6,452 bases of DNA from an uncultured Prevotella sp. Its GTDB lineage: Bacteria; Bacteroidota; Bacteroidia; Bacteroidales; Bacteroidaceae. The DNA is taken from assembly GCA_945827565.1 (NCBI GenBank), contig CALZNR010000081.1, forward strand, positions 1 through 6,452, written 5' to 3'. The notes under the pieces were generated by a model. The model did no database searches. It saw only the letters and a list, made by a program, of their open reading frames with translations, and was not told the origin of the DNA. The position numbers and the translations under genes are program-made. Shown here piece by piece: positions 1 to 6,051 of this stretch; the first letter of the stretch is position 1, and every line of letters begins with the position of its first letter.

Positions 1-41
1 TCTGCCTGTCTCGTGGGCTCGGAGATGTGTATAAGAGACAG
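1..41. other. Illumina Nextera i7-side adapter (artefact)
   Basis: This is not genomic DNA. Bases 8-22 are the Nextera read-2 primer tail (GTCTCGTGGGCTCGG) and 23-41 are the 19-base Tn5 mosaic end (AGATGTGTATAAGAGACAG). Bases 1-7 (TCTGCCT) equal the last seven bases of the i7 index N703 as written in the adapter (TTCTGCCT). The genomic insert starts at 42. The adapter supplies a false ATG at 27, which adds the residues MYKRQ to the front of the adjacent truncated gene. Confidence 0.98.
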
Positions 42-593
42 ATCCTCAACGGATTGGGCAAGGATGCAGCCATGATCATCAGCCGCATCAACGGTTTCAC
101 CTATGTACAAACCAAGTTTGATTATTACACTGGCAAGGTGAACGTAGTAAACCGCATTGCTTATTCTGATGGTCCTCGCGCCAAGGTGAATTGCTATGGA
201 GCTGACGATGTTCGCGAAGGTGTTGCCATCAACTGGTTGGAAGATGTTGACGTGTCCATCACAGGTAACTCTACAAACCCCACCCGTTTCCAGCATCCCG
301 TTGCAGGTACCTATAAGAAAGAGCGTGTGCTCGCAGGCAAACCATACTTCTCTGTTGCTTCTGGTGGTGGTACAGGTAGAACTCTTCACCCCGACAACAT
401 GGCTGCCGGTCCTGCTTCTTATGGTATGACAGATACATTGGGACGCATGCACTCTGATGCACAGTTTGCAGGTTCCTCTTCTGTTCCTGCACACGTAGAG
501 ATGATGGGATTCCTTGGCATGGGAAACAACCCCATGGTAGGAGCTACTGTAGCTGTAGCCGTTACTGTTGACATGGCTATCAACAAGAAGTAA
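42..593 (+). CDS. C-terminal fragment of an unrecognised protein
   Basis: The frame is open from the first genomic base and gives 183 residues before a TAA stop; the true start lies outside the window. The ATG at 27 is inside adapter and must not be used. I do not recognise the family. Visible features are a glycine loop (GGGTGR) about 110 residues in, a Met/Gly-rich stretch (MMGFLGMGNNPMVG) near the end, and a short hydrophobic run (ATVAVAVTVDMA) just before the end. That run is too short and too close to the C-terminus to be a convincing membrane anchor. There is no T9SS C-terminal sorting pattern. Codons such as GGT, GCT and GTT are common here compared with the neighbouring plug gene, which may mean high expression. 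A terminator follows 30 bases downstream, so this is the last gene of its transcript. I infer no function. Confidence 0.75.
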   Translation: MLNGLGKDAAMIISRINGFTYVQTKFDYYTGKVNVVNRIAYSDGPRAKVNCYGADDVREGVAINWLEDVDVSITGNSTNPTRFQHPVAGTYKKERVLAGKPYFSVASGGGTGRTLHPDNMAAGPASYGMTDTLGRMHSDAQFAGSSSVPAHVEMMGFLGMGNNPMVGATVAVAVTVDMAINKK

Positions 594-625
594 TCTACTG
601 TTTGATAGAACATATAATCCGTATC

Positions 626-687
626 GAGTCAAGAACAAACAATCCACAAGGCATGGCATTGGTGTTCTTGGCTCTTTTTGTATTTTT
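626..687 (+). terminator. Rho-independent terminator after the truncated first gene
   Basis: Bases 626-637 (GAGTCAAGAACA) pair with 663-674 (TGTTCTTGGCTC) over 12 base pairs with one G-U wobble and no mismatch. A run of five T follows directly at 675-679, and a second T-rich stretch lies at 681-687. The loop is long (25 bases) but can be shortened by an inner CCA/TGG pairing. It separates the upstream gene from the plug gene, and it shows that plug-frame Met codons upstream of 713 are not natural starts. Confidence 0.72.
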
Positions 688-712
688 CAAAACACTTGAA
701 ACATCAGCCTGT

Positions 713-1942
713 ATGATAAGAACAAAGATTCTGTTGTTGCTTCTGCTTTCATTATGCAGTTTTAACCGTATTCATACAAAGTGCATTGTATATGCCCCGA
801 ATATCAAAACCGTACAGGCTGTGGTCAATAACGACTGGCTTTCACCGCCAGTGATGAATTTGAATGGCAAAGACATCCTGCAGATTGGTTTTGATGAACT
901 ATCTCACGAATTTCACAGGTTCACATATACCATTGAGCATTGCGAAGCAGATTGGAGTAAGTCTGAAGGTATTTTTGAGAGCGACTATTTAGATGGGTTC
1001 AACAACATACCAATAGAGGATTATGAAAATTCAAGAGGCACGGTTGTACCCTATACTCACTATCAACTGCAAATCCCCAATGATTATTGCAAACTGAAAA
1101 TGAGTGGAAACTATAGGCTTATCGTATATGACGAAAATGAAGACAACAAAAAGATGTTTCAGGTGGAGTTCATGGTTACAGAGCAATCTATGACTGTTGC
1201 AATGGAGGTGCACACCAATACCGATATAGATTTCAACAAAGCTCACCAGCAGTTGGACATCACCGTAAGATACCCCAACCACAGAGTTACCAACATTGAC
1301 CAACAGATCTTCACCATTGTGAAGCAAAACGACGAAGATAGGACAGCAGTCATCAACCCCAAACCAACCTTTGTCAAGCATGATGGCTTGGCATGGACGC
1401 ATCACCGCGACCTGATTTTTCAAGGAGGCAACGAGTATAGGAAATACGAAACACTCTCGTTGAGCCACAGCACGCTGGGTATTGACAAGATGTGGTGGGA
1501 TGGAGATAGCTACCACGCATATCTCTTTACAGATGAGCCACGCCACAACTACATCTACGATCAGGATGCCAACGGTGCTTTCTACATCCGCAACAGCGAT
1601 AACTTTGAAAATGAAACCACGTGCGACTATGTATATGTGCATTATCATCTCAAGTCGCCCAATCCCACAAACGTACCCATATACGTGCGCGGTTGGTGGT
1701 CCACAGACGAAGACATTTCACACTATGAGATGCAATATGATGAGCAAGATGAGGCATATCACCAAACGGTTCTTCTGAAACAAGGGTATTACTCATACCA
1801 CTACGTTCAAGGGCAGCAGAACTTAGAAAGCGAGGGCAACTTTTACCAAACAGAAAACAGGTATCAGCTCTACGTCTATTATCGGGGCATAAACGATAGG
1901 ACATGGCGACTGGCAGCCTATCGTCAGTTGTTCTTTAAATAG
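713..1942 (+). CDS. Type IX secretion system plug-type protein (DUF5103)
   Basis: The 409-residue product begins MIRTKILLLLLLSL, a typical export signal: basic n-region, then a Leu-rich core. The frame is open back to 602, but the earlier Met codons precede or lie within a terminator hairpin, so I chose 713. Residues about 27-155 carry the pattern I associate with the first domain of the T9SS plug family: FDEL, then YTIEHCEADW, YLDGFN, YTHYQLQIPN and SGNYRLIVYDENED. The rest (about 160-409) is beta-rich with many Tyr/Trp, as in that family. Family knowledge: in the Flavobacterium T9SS the plug protein closes the SprA channel on its periplasmic side when no substrate is passing. Cys15 in the signal core is not in a good lipobox. 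Only a weak promoter match (TATTTTTC at 681-688) is seen. Homologues may occur in species without a full T9SS, so the role in secretion is inferred. Confidence 0.82.
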   Translation: MIRTKILLLLLLSLCSFNRIHTKCIVYAPNIKTVQAVVNNDWLSPPVMNLNGKDILQIGFDELSHEFHRFTYTIEHCEADWSKSEGIFESDYLDGFNNIPIEDYENSRGTVVPYTHYQLQIPNDYCKLKMSGNYRLIVYDENEDNKKMFQVEFMVTEQSMTVAMEVHTNTDIDFNKAHQQLDITVRYPNHRVTNIDQQIFTIVKQNDEDRTAVINPKPTFVKHDGLAWTHHRDLIFQGGNEYRKYETLSLSHSTLGIDKMWWDGDSYHAYLFTDEPRHNYIYDQDANGAFYIRNSDNFENETTCDYVYVHYHLKSPNPTNVPIYVRGWWSTDEDISHYEMQYDEQDEAYHQTVLLKQGYYSYHYVQGQQNLESEGNFYQTENRYQLYVYYRGINDRTWRLAAYRQLFFK

Positions 1943-4382
1943 AATTCCGATAGTCTAACGGTGTTTTACGCACCGCATGATAGAAGCAAGCAATAAAATA
2001 GTTTGGTGTGGAGAAATTGCACGCAGCTGCGATCTCCTCAACTTTCAGCGATGTAGTCCTGAGCAGGTTCTTTGCCTTCTCAATTTGAATGGCATACACA
2101 AGCAATTTGGGATTAAGACCAATATTGTCTGCCACCATTTTCAAAAAGCTATTCCTTTTCATCCCCACAACAGACAGTATTTTGTGAAGGTCTGTTTCTG
2201 CTGCTTTTTCCAGCATAAGTGGCTGAAGTTTTATCACGGCATGTACAAATCGCTCATCCAATGATTCTTGTTCGCTAAGATTGTTCCATCTCAACTCGCC
2301 ATCATTTCTCGACAACACCTTCTCCTGCGCAATGGAGAAATCAAACAAATAGCTTCGCAAACGCTTGACTATCTGCATCTCCTTATTCCCACATACCATC
2401 TTCTTACGATAGAAGCGTTTATATTGTACGGCGTTCAGTATGAGCAGAATCACAATAGCCAGCAAAAAAATCATCCGAATACCCGACTTCTCCCACCAGG
2501 GTTCATTGACCACCAATGTAAGCACAGTAGGCTCTTCCTTCCACTCGTATGGGAACATTGACGACTGCACCTCCACAGTATATGTGCCAGGCTCCAACGC
2601 CAAAAGGTGAACCTTCAAGGTTCCACGGTTATCAACATTCTCCTTTGCATTGAAATACGACAGTATCTTCCAATCCTTCCATTCTGCATTATATCCTTTC
2701 ACTCGCACTTTATAAAAAGTCTGCAACGGGCGGAAATAATTCAGTGAAGAGAAACTCAACGTAACAGAATTCTGATTATATTCCAAACTTATCTCTTTGG
2801 TACGCGACAAGGCTTCGGGAAGATAGAGACCAATATTCTCGTTATAACCTGCACTTACATAATTGCCGTTCACCATCATTGCTGTCAGTATGGGTTTCAA
2901 CCTAAGGCTTGTTGTCTCCATCATAGTGAATTTCTTTGGATCGACAGTGAGGATATGGTCAGTTGTTTGCATCAAGATGGTCCCATCCTCCATCTTCATC
3001 ACTCTATTCGGCAAAAATGTTTCTGCTGGTACATTGTCCAACTCATTGTAGGCGTTGATAAATTTCACCCTGCCATTTTTCACCACCACACATGCGATGC
3101 CATAACTACACGAGACCCATATATTATGCAAATCATCCTCAACCAACGAGTGTATAATATTATTGAGCAATCCGTCTTTGACTGTAAAAAGGCTGTCAGG
3201 CTGCTCATTATCAGGATTTTTATAAAGTAGCAAGCCCTTAAATGTAGCCACCCACTTCCAGCCTCTGCTGTCGATAATACTGTCGTTCACTCCACGCTTG
3301 TTCAAGAAAGTCTCTTCAATTCCATGCTCATCCATCAGGGCAGCATATTTCTCAGCCTTTCCTCCTCCATTCCACGCATATCTCTTAAATGGCGATGTAA
3401 TTGGTTTTCCATACAGCACTCCTCTCTTTTCTGTACCAATCCACATGCCACCCTGCTTATCGAAATTCAGCACATTCATGTCAGTCACAAGTCGCTTGCC
3501 ACTCAACAGCCTTATCTCTTCATGGTTTACCAGCGTATCTCTCTTCAAATCGTACTCCCAATATCCATAGGCCGAAGGAACATAAAGCACGCCATTTTGG
3601 TGTACCATGTTATTCAGACTGTAATCCTTGTTCAAGAGCATTCGCCATTGCCTTTTTTCAGGAGAGAAGCGCAACAGCACAGCATGCTGCTTTCCATTTC
3701 TGATTTGAAAAAGAGCATCCTTTGTTTTCAACACCAGCGATGACGATGACAAGTTCTGACCCACCTGCCCCTGATAAGCATAGGTAGAATACATGTATTT
3801 GCCTGTATTCATATTGTAGCACATCGCCATTCCGTTCTCATAAAACATGAACAGACAGTCTTTCCATGTTTCAACATCTTGAAGGTTGTATTTATAAGAA
3901 ACGGGGAACTGATGCTTATTCTCTGCACATCTCAGTTTTCCGTCGCTCATTATCCACAATGTGCTGTCGGTTGTTACAAACATATCCTCAACAATCCCCT
4001 CACAGCCTTCAGACTTGAATATGGAATCCACGTTATACACCAGACTTTCAGTCTTCAGGTCAACGCACGCCACATCATATCTGTGCTTTAGCCACAGGCG
4101 CATCTTGTTGTCTATGTACATGTGGTAATTGCCTCTGTAATTGGGCAATTCATATCTGGCATTGGGTGTCTGAACAGACACAAAATTGATTCCATCAAAG
4201 AAGTTGACATAGCCAATGGAAGAGATGACCATCCTGCCATCAGCCAGGCACTTGATGGTTTGTGCGCTATTGTCTGCCAATCCCTGACGAGCATTTATCT
4301 CCCTAAACAAGAACTCATTCTGAGCAAACGCCCATAGAGGAAACAATACAAGCAACAATACCAGTCTGAACTTATCTTTCAT
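1935..4382 (-). CDS. Membrane regulator: propeller sensor, Y_Y_Y, one TM, AraC output
   Basis: The 815-residue product starts MKDKFRLVLLLVLFPLWAFA, a signal peptide probably cut after AFA at residue 20. Residues about 25-525 form a periplasmic propeller-like region; Reg_prop-type repeats are clear near 308-325 (DKQGGMWIGT), 372-387 (GWKWVATFKGLLLYK) and 403-432 (DGLLNNIIHSLVEDD, then IWVS). A Y_Y_Y-type beta domain spans about 530-625 and ends at NEPWWEKSG. One membrane segment covers about 636-653. The cytoplasmic part ends in an AraC-family double helix-turn-helix (about 728-813); the second half is best conserved (EEIAAACNFSTPNYF, TPLDYR). The layout matches Bacteroides hybrid two-component regulators, but HisKA, HATPase and receiver domains are all absent. 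It may act like SusR-type regulators by direct ligand sensing across the membrane. No SusC/SusD or glycosidase gene is in the window, so ligand and targets are unknown. The start at 4382 fits the promoter at 4455-4488; Met at 4397 is an alternative, while upstream extension would cross that promoter and the tRNA terminator. Confidence 0.87.
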   Translation of the reverse strand: MKDKFRLVLLLVLFPLWAFAQNEFLFREINARQGLADNSAQTIKCLADGRMVISSIGYVNFFDGINFVSVQTPNARYELPNYRGNYHMYIDNKMRLWLKHRYDVACVDLKTESLVYNVDSIFKSEGCEGIVEDMFVTTDSTLWIMSDGKLRCAENKHQFPVSYKYNLQDVETWKDCLFMFYENGMAMCYNMNTGKYMYSTYAYQGQVGQNLSSSSLVLKTKDALFQIRNGKQHAVLLRFSPEKRQWRMLLNKDYSLNNMVHQNGVLYVPSAYGYWEYDLKRDTLVNHEEIRLLSGKRLVTDMNVLNFDKQGGMWIGTEKRGVLYGKPITSPFKRYAWNGGGKAEKYAALMDEHGIEETFLNKRGVNDSIIDSRGWKWVATFKGLLLYKNPDNEQPDSLFTVKDGLLNNIIHSLVEDDLHNIWVSCSYGIACVVVKNGRVKFINAYNELDNVPAETFLPNRVMKMEDGTILMQTTDHILTVDPKKFTMMETTSLRLKPILTAMMVNGNYVSAGYNENIGLYLPEALSRTKEISLEYNQNSVTLSFSSLNYFRPLQTFYKVRVKGYNAEWKDWKILSYFNAKENVDNRGTLKVHLLALEPGTYTVEVQSSMFPYEWKEEPTVLTLVVNEPWWEKSGIRMIFLLAIVILLILNAVQYKRFYRKKMVCGNKEMQIVKRLRSYLFDFSIAQEKVLSRNDGELRWNNLSEQESLDERFVHAVIKLQPLMLEKAAETDLHKILSVVGMKRNSFLKMVADNIGLNPKLLVYAIQIEKAKNLLRTTSLKVEEIAAACNFSTPNYFIACFYHAVRKTPLDYRNSI

Positions 4383-4454
4383 TAAGAATCTACTCATGCC
4401 ATGCAATAGGTGTGTGTGTAAAGATATATTTATCCACTGTCCTCCGTCCTCATG

Positions 4455-4488
4455 CAAAGATAAGAAATAATTTGAAATGGAACACAAA
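4455..4488 (-). promoter_or_regulatory. Bacteroidetes-type promoter of the AraC-output regulator
   Basis: On the minus strand the -7 element TATCTTTG (4455-4462) matches TAnnTTTG exactly and is followed by CA. A -33 element TTTG lies at 4485-4488, 22 bases upstream, slightly longer than the usual 19-21. The predicted transcript start near 4448 leaves a leader of about 65 bases before the ATG at 4382. The leader includes a short run of GT/CA dinucleotides (around 4410-4419). Confidence 0.72.
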
Positions 4489-4518
4489 TAAGACAGAATA
4501 AAAATGCAATTACCCACC

Positions 4519-4561
4519 AAAACTAAAAGACTCCATTTCACATTTTATGTGAAACGGAGCC
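4519..4561 (-). terminator. Rho-independent terminator of tRNA-Pro
   Basis: Bases 4547-4561 and 4529-4543 form a 15-base-pair hairpin (two G-U wobbles, no mismatch) with a three-base loop. On the minus strand it is followed by TTTTAGTTTT. It begins seven bases after the tRNA discriminator base and ends just before the promoter of the regulator gene, so it insulates the two transcription units. Confidence 0.85.
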
Positions 4562-4567
4562 TTTCTG

Positions 4568-4640
4568 TCGAGGTGACAGGACTCGAACCTGCGACAGCCT
4601 GGTCCCAAACCAGGAACGCTACCAACTGCGCTACACCTCG
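4568..4640 (-). tRNA. tRNA-Pro(UGG)
   Basis: The minus strand folds into a complete cloverleaf: acceptor stem CGAGGTG/CACCTCG with the C1-G72 pair typical of bacterial tRNA-Pro, D-stem GCGC/GCGT with loop AGTTGGTA, anticodon stem CCTGG/CCAGG with loop TTTGGGA, five-base variable loop, and T-arm GCAGG/CCTGT with loop TTCGAGT. The anticodon TGG is at 4605-4607, with G37 next to it as expected for proline tRNAs. The discriminator is A73 (4568). The next bases read CAG, not CCA, so the CCA tail would be added after transcription. It reads codons CCA/CCG and probably other proline codons by wobble. Confidence 0.97.
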
Positions 4641-4651
4641 GATTGCGGATG

Positions 4652-4683
4652 CAAAGGTACAAAAAACATTTCACATCCACAAA
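4652..4683 (-). promoter_or_regulatory. Bacteroidetes-type promoter of tRNA-Pro
   Basis: The -7 element TACCTTTG (4652-4659) is an exact TAnnTTTG match followed by CA. The -33 element TTTG (4680-4683) is 20 bases upstream, the best spacing in this window. Transcription should start around 4645, a few bases before the tRNA 5' end at 4640. The -33 box is only 15 bases beyond the spt stop codon. Confidence 0.85.
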
Positions 4684-4698
4684 ATTTCATTTGTATTT

Positions 4699-5454
4699 TT
4701 ATTTGATAATGCCTTGTTCTCTAAAAATCCTGGCCAAAGCCTGTACGCCTCTCTCTACCTGTTCCTCGGTATGTGTGGCCATCAAGGCAAATCTTACTAA
4801 GGTATCTTGAGGAGCACATGCAGGCGGAATCACAGGATTGATAAACACACCCGCATCAAATGCCAATTTTGTCACTAAGAATGTTTTGTCAATATCATGT
4901 ACATACAGAGGAATGATAGGGCTCTCTGTCTCTCCTATCTCAAATCCCTCCTCACGGAAACGCTTCAGGGCATAATTGGTTACATTCCAGAGGTTCTTCA
5001 GGCGTTCAGGCTCTTGTCTCATAATGTGGAGAGCCTCGCGAGCCGCAGCGGTTGCAGCAGGAGTGTTTGAAGCACTGAAGATATAAGTACGGCAAGTGTG
5101 GCGCAGATAGTTAATGGTGTCTTTGTCGCCGGCGATAAAACCACCAATACTTGCCAAAGACTTGGAGAAGGTACCCATGATAAGATCTACCTCATCTGTC
5201 AGTCCGAAATGGTCGCACACACCTCTACCCTCTCTACCAAATACGCCAAGTCCATGTGCTTCATCCACCATCAGCGAGCAGTTGTACTTGTGTTTCAATT
5301 CCACCAACTGAGGCAACTTGCAAAGGTCGCCCTCCATGGAAAACACACCGTCCACCACTATCAGCTTAACAGCTTCATAGGGCAAAGTCTTGAGGATATT
5401 CTCCAAATCCTCCATGTCATTATGCTTGTAATGGAGCGGTCTCGCAAACGACAA
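4699..5454 (-). CDS. Spt C-terminal fragment after the frameshift
   Basis: This frame carries the rest of Spt from residue 145 of the restored protein: VDEAHG (Asp and His that contact PLP), the Lys of TFSKSL, and the C-terminal domain, ending FREQGIIK. The only start at its beginning is a TTG that is the normal internal Leu145 codon, so it has no natural start and is not a separate gene. The true frame continues upstream to the deletion near 5481, where ASIVDGRR can be read just downstream of it. Its end lies 15 bases from the tRNA promoter, and I see no terminator hairpin between them, so spt transcripts may read into the tRNA unit. Confidence 0.7.
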   Translation of the reverse strand: MSFARPLHYKHNDMEDLENILKTLPYEAVKLIVVDGVFSMEGDLCKLPQLVELKHKYNCSLMVDEAHGLGVFGREGRGVCDHFGLTDEVDLIMGTFSKSLASIGGFIAGDKDTINYLRHTCRTYIFSASNTPAATAAAREALHIMRQEPERLKNLWNVTNYALKRFREEGFEIGETESPIIPLYVHDIDKTFLVTKLAFDAGVFINPVIPPACAPQDTLVRFALMATHTEEQVERGVQALARIFREQGIIK

Positions 5455-5885
5455 ACGTCTTCCATCAACGATACTCGCATGTCACGGTCATCACATATAA
5501 TATAGTCGCCTCTTCCAACCACTACCGAAATAACACCTGCATTGACAGTAAAGCCAGTAGAAAAACAAAGACAGTCTTCCTTGCCTTCAAATTCAGCCAA
5601 CTCCTGTTCCAGTTGCACATGCAAATCAAGTGTACCGTTCAGGAATCTACTACCAGCACAACCAGAGCCATACCTGTCCAGGGCAGCCTTGGCAGCATCA
5701 ATAATTCTCTGATCACCAGTCAAACCTGTATAAGCATTAGATCCGAACATCAGCACTCGGTGACCTTCCATTTCCACCTCCGTACCCTGTTTGCTGGTTA
5801 TTGCACGGAAGTAAGGATATACGCCAGCCTCCATAAACTTCTGGGGCTCGCGATAATTCTTGTATCTTTCTTGTAACTGTCCCAT
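5361..5885 (-). CDS. Spt N-terminal fragment before the frameshift
   Basis: As written, translation from 5885 gives 174 residues. The first 135 are genuine Spt (through CDDRD); the last 39 are out of frame and meaningless, ending at a stop at 5361. The fragment contains the substrate/cofactor loops at residues 48-117 but neither the stacking His nor the Schiff-base Lys, so it cannot be active alone. It would be an independent gene call only because of the frameshift. Confidence 0.7.
   Translation of the reverse strand: MGQLQERYKNYREPQKFMEAGVYPYFRAITSKQGTEVEMEGHRVLMFGSNAYTGLTGDQRIIDAAKAALDRYGSGCAGSRFLNGTLDLHVQLEQELAEFEGKEDCLCFSTGFTVNAGVISVVVGRGDYIICDDRDMRVSLMEDVCRLRDRSITSIMTWRIWRISSRLCPMKLLS
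5478..5484 (-). other. Single-base deletion site in spt (His136 codon)
   Basis: On the minus strand the sequence reads GAC-ATGCGAGT where the family requires GAC-CAT-GCG-AGT (Asp-His-Ala-Ser). One C of a CC pair is missing (one G on the + strand at 5481). The upstream frame is normal up to Asp135 and the downstream frame is normal from Ala137, so the site is fixed to within a few bases. Confidence 0.85.
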
Positions 5886-5926
5886 ATAAAATAGGTGTCT
5901 TGTCTTTCACTTAAGCAATTAGGCTG

Positions 5927-5958
5927 CAAAGTTACATATTTTTTACGAAACTTCTAAA
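5927..5958 (-). promoter_or_regulatory. Bacteroidetes-type promoter of spt
   Basis: The -7 element TAACTTTG (5927-5934) is an exact TAnnTTTG match followed by CA. The -33 element is TTTA (5955-5958), one base from TTTG, at 20-base spacing. The start site would be near 5920, giving a leader of about 35 bases. The region upstream is very AT-rich and is shared with the divergent lipid-kinase gene. Confidence 0.7.
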
Positions 5959-6004
5959 CTTTTTTATAACAATTCTTTCCTTTTGCCTTTTTTATGATAT
6001 AAGA

Positions 6005-6037
6005 TGTGCGAAAAAAGAAACAAATATAGTAAATTTG
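6005..6037 (+). promoter_or_regulatory. Probable promoter of the lipid kinase gene
   Basis: The -7 element TAAATTTG (6030-6037) is an exact TAnnTTTG match followed by CA. The -33 region offers only TGTG (6005-6008) at 21-base spacing, one base from TTTG. A start near 6043-6045 would leave fewer than ten bases before the ATG at 6052, so the mRNA would be nearly leaderless if this is the only promoter. Confidence 0.55.
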
Positions 6038-6051
6038 CATGAACATCATTG

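Larger units (their letters stand above)
4699..5885 (-). pseudogene. spt: Serine palmitoyltransferase, frameshifted
   Basis: With one base restored the gene encodes 395 residues, as I recall the normal length for Bacteroides Spt. The enzyme is a PLP-dependent alpha-oxoamine synthase that condenses L-serine with a long-chain acyl-CoA to 3-ketosphinganine, the first step of sphingolipid synthesis, in the cytoplasm. Restored-protein landmarks: [11 protein letters not shown] (48-58), [14 protein letters not shown] (72-85), [11 protein letters not shown] (107-117), the CDDRD-[H]-ASIVDGRR block (131-144), [11 protein letters not shown] with Asp208 and His211 (PLP contacts), [11 protein letters not shown] with the Schiff-base Lys242, and [14 protein letters not shown] near the C-terminus. 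Overall similarity to remembered Bacteroides Spt is high, so I prefer Spt over its relatives Kbl (glycine C-acetyltransferase) and BioF. One missing base near 5481 splits the frame at His136. If real, the gene is dead; if an assembly error, it is intact. ATG at 5885 sits about 35 bases below a promoter. Confidence 0.85.

Noticed and set aside
1..41. Transposon end: the 19-base Tn5 mosaic end at both contig termini looks like an inverted repeat of a mobile element
   Set aside because: The adjacent bases are Nextera primer tails and index sequences, so this is library adapter and not an insertion sequence.
713..760. Lipoprotein signal with Cys15 in the plug protein
   Set aside because: The residues before the Cys (LSLC) lack the small residue expected at position -1 of a lipobox, so ordinary signal-peptide export is preferred.
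1031..1648. Minus-strand frame of 205 residues
   Set aside because: It is antisense to the plug-family gene, whose conserved motifs clearly define the coding frame; the hydrophobic, Val/Ile-rich product is a shadow pattern.
3298..3743. Three overlapping plus-strand frames of 90-139 residues
   Set aside because: They are shadows of the regulator gene on the opposite strand, with no promoter and no recognisable domain.
4383..4541. 53-residue N-terminal extension of the regulator (start at 4541)
   Set aside because: It would cross the regulator's own promoter and the tRNA terminator hairpin, and it displaces a good signal peptide from the N-terminus.
4504..4800. Plus-strand frame containing VTGLEPATAWSQTRNATNCATP
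   Set aside because: This is the antisense translation of the tRNA-Pro gene, a known type of spurious hypothetical protein; the rest is antisense to spt.
5361..5505. Programmed ribosomal frameshift in spt
   Set aside because: No slippery heptamer or downstream structure is seen at the site, and a conserved catalytic codon is destroyed; deletion or sequence error is simpler.
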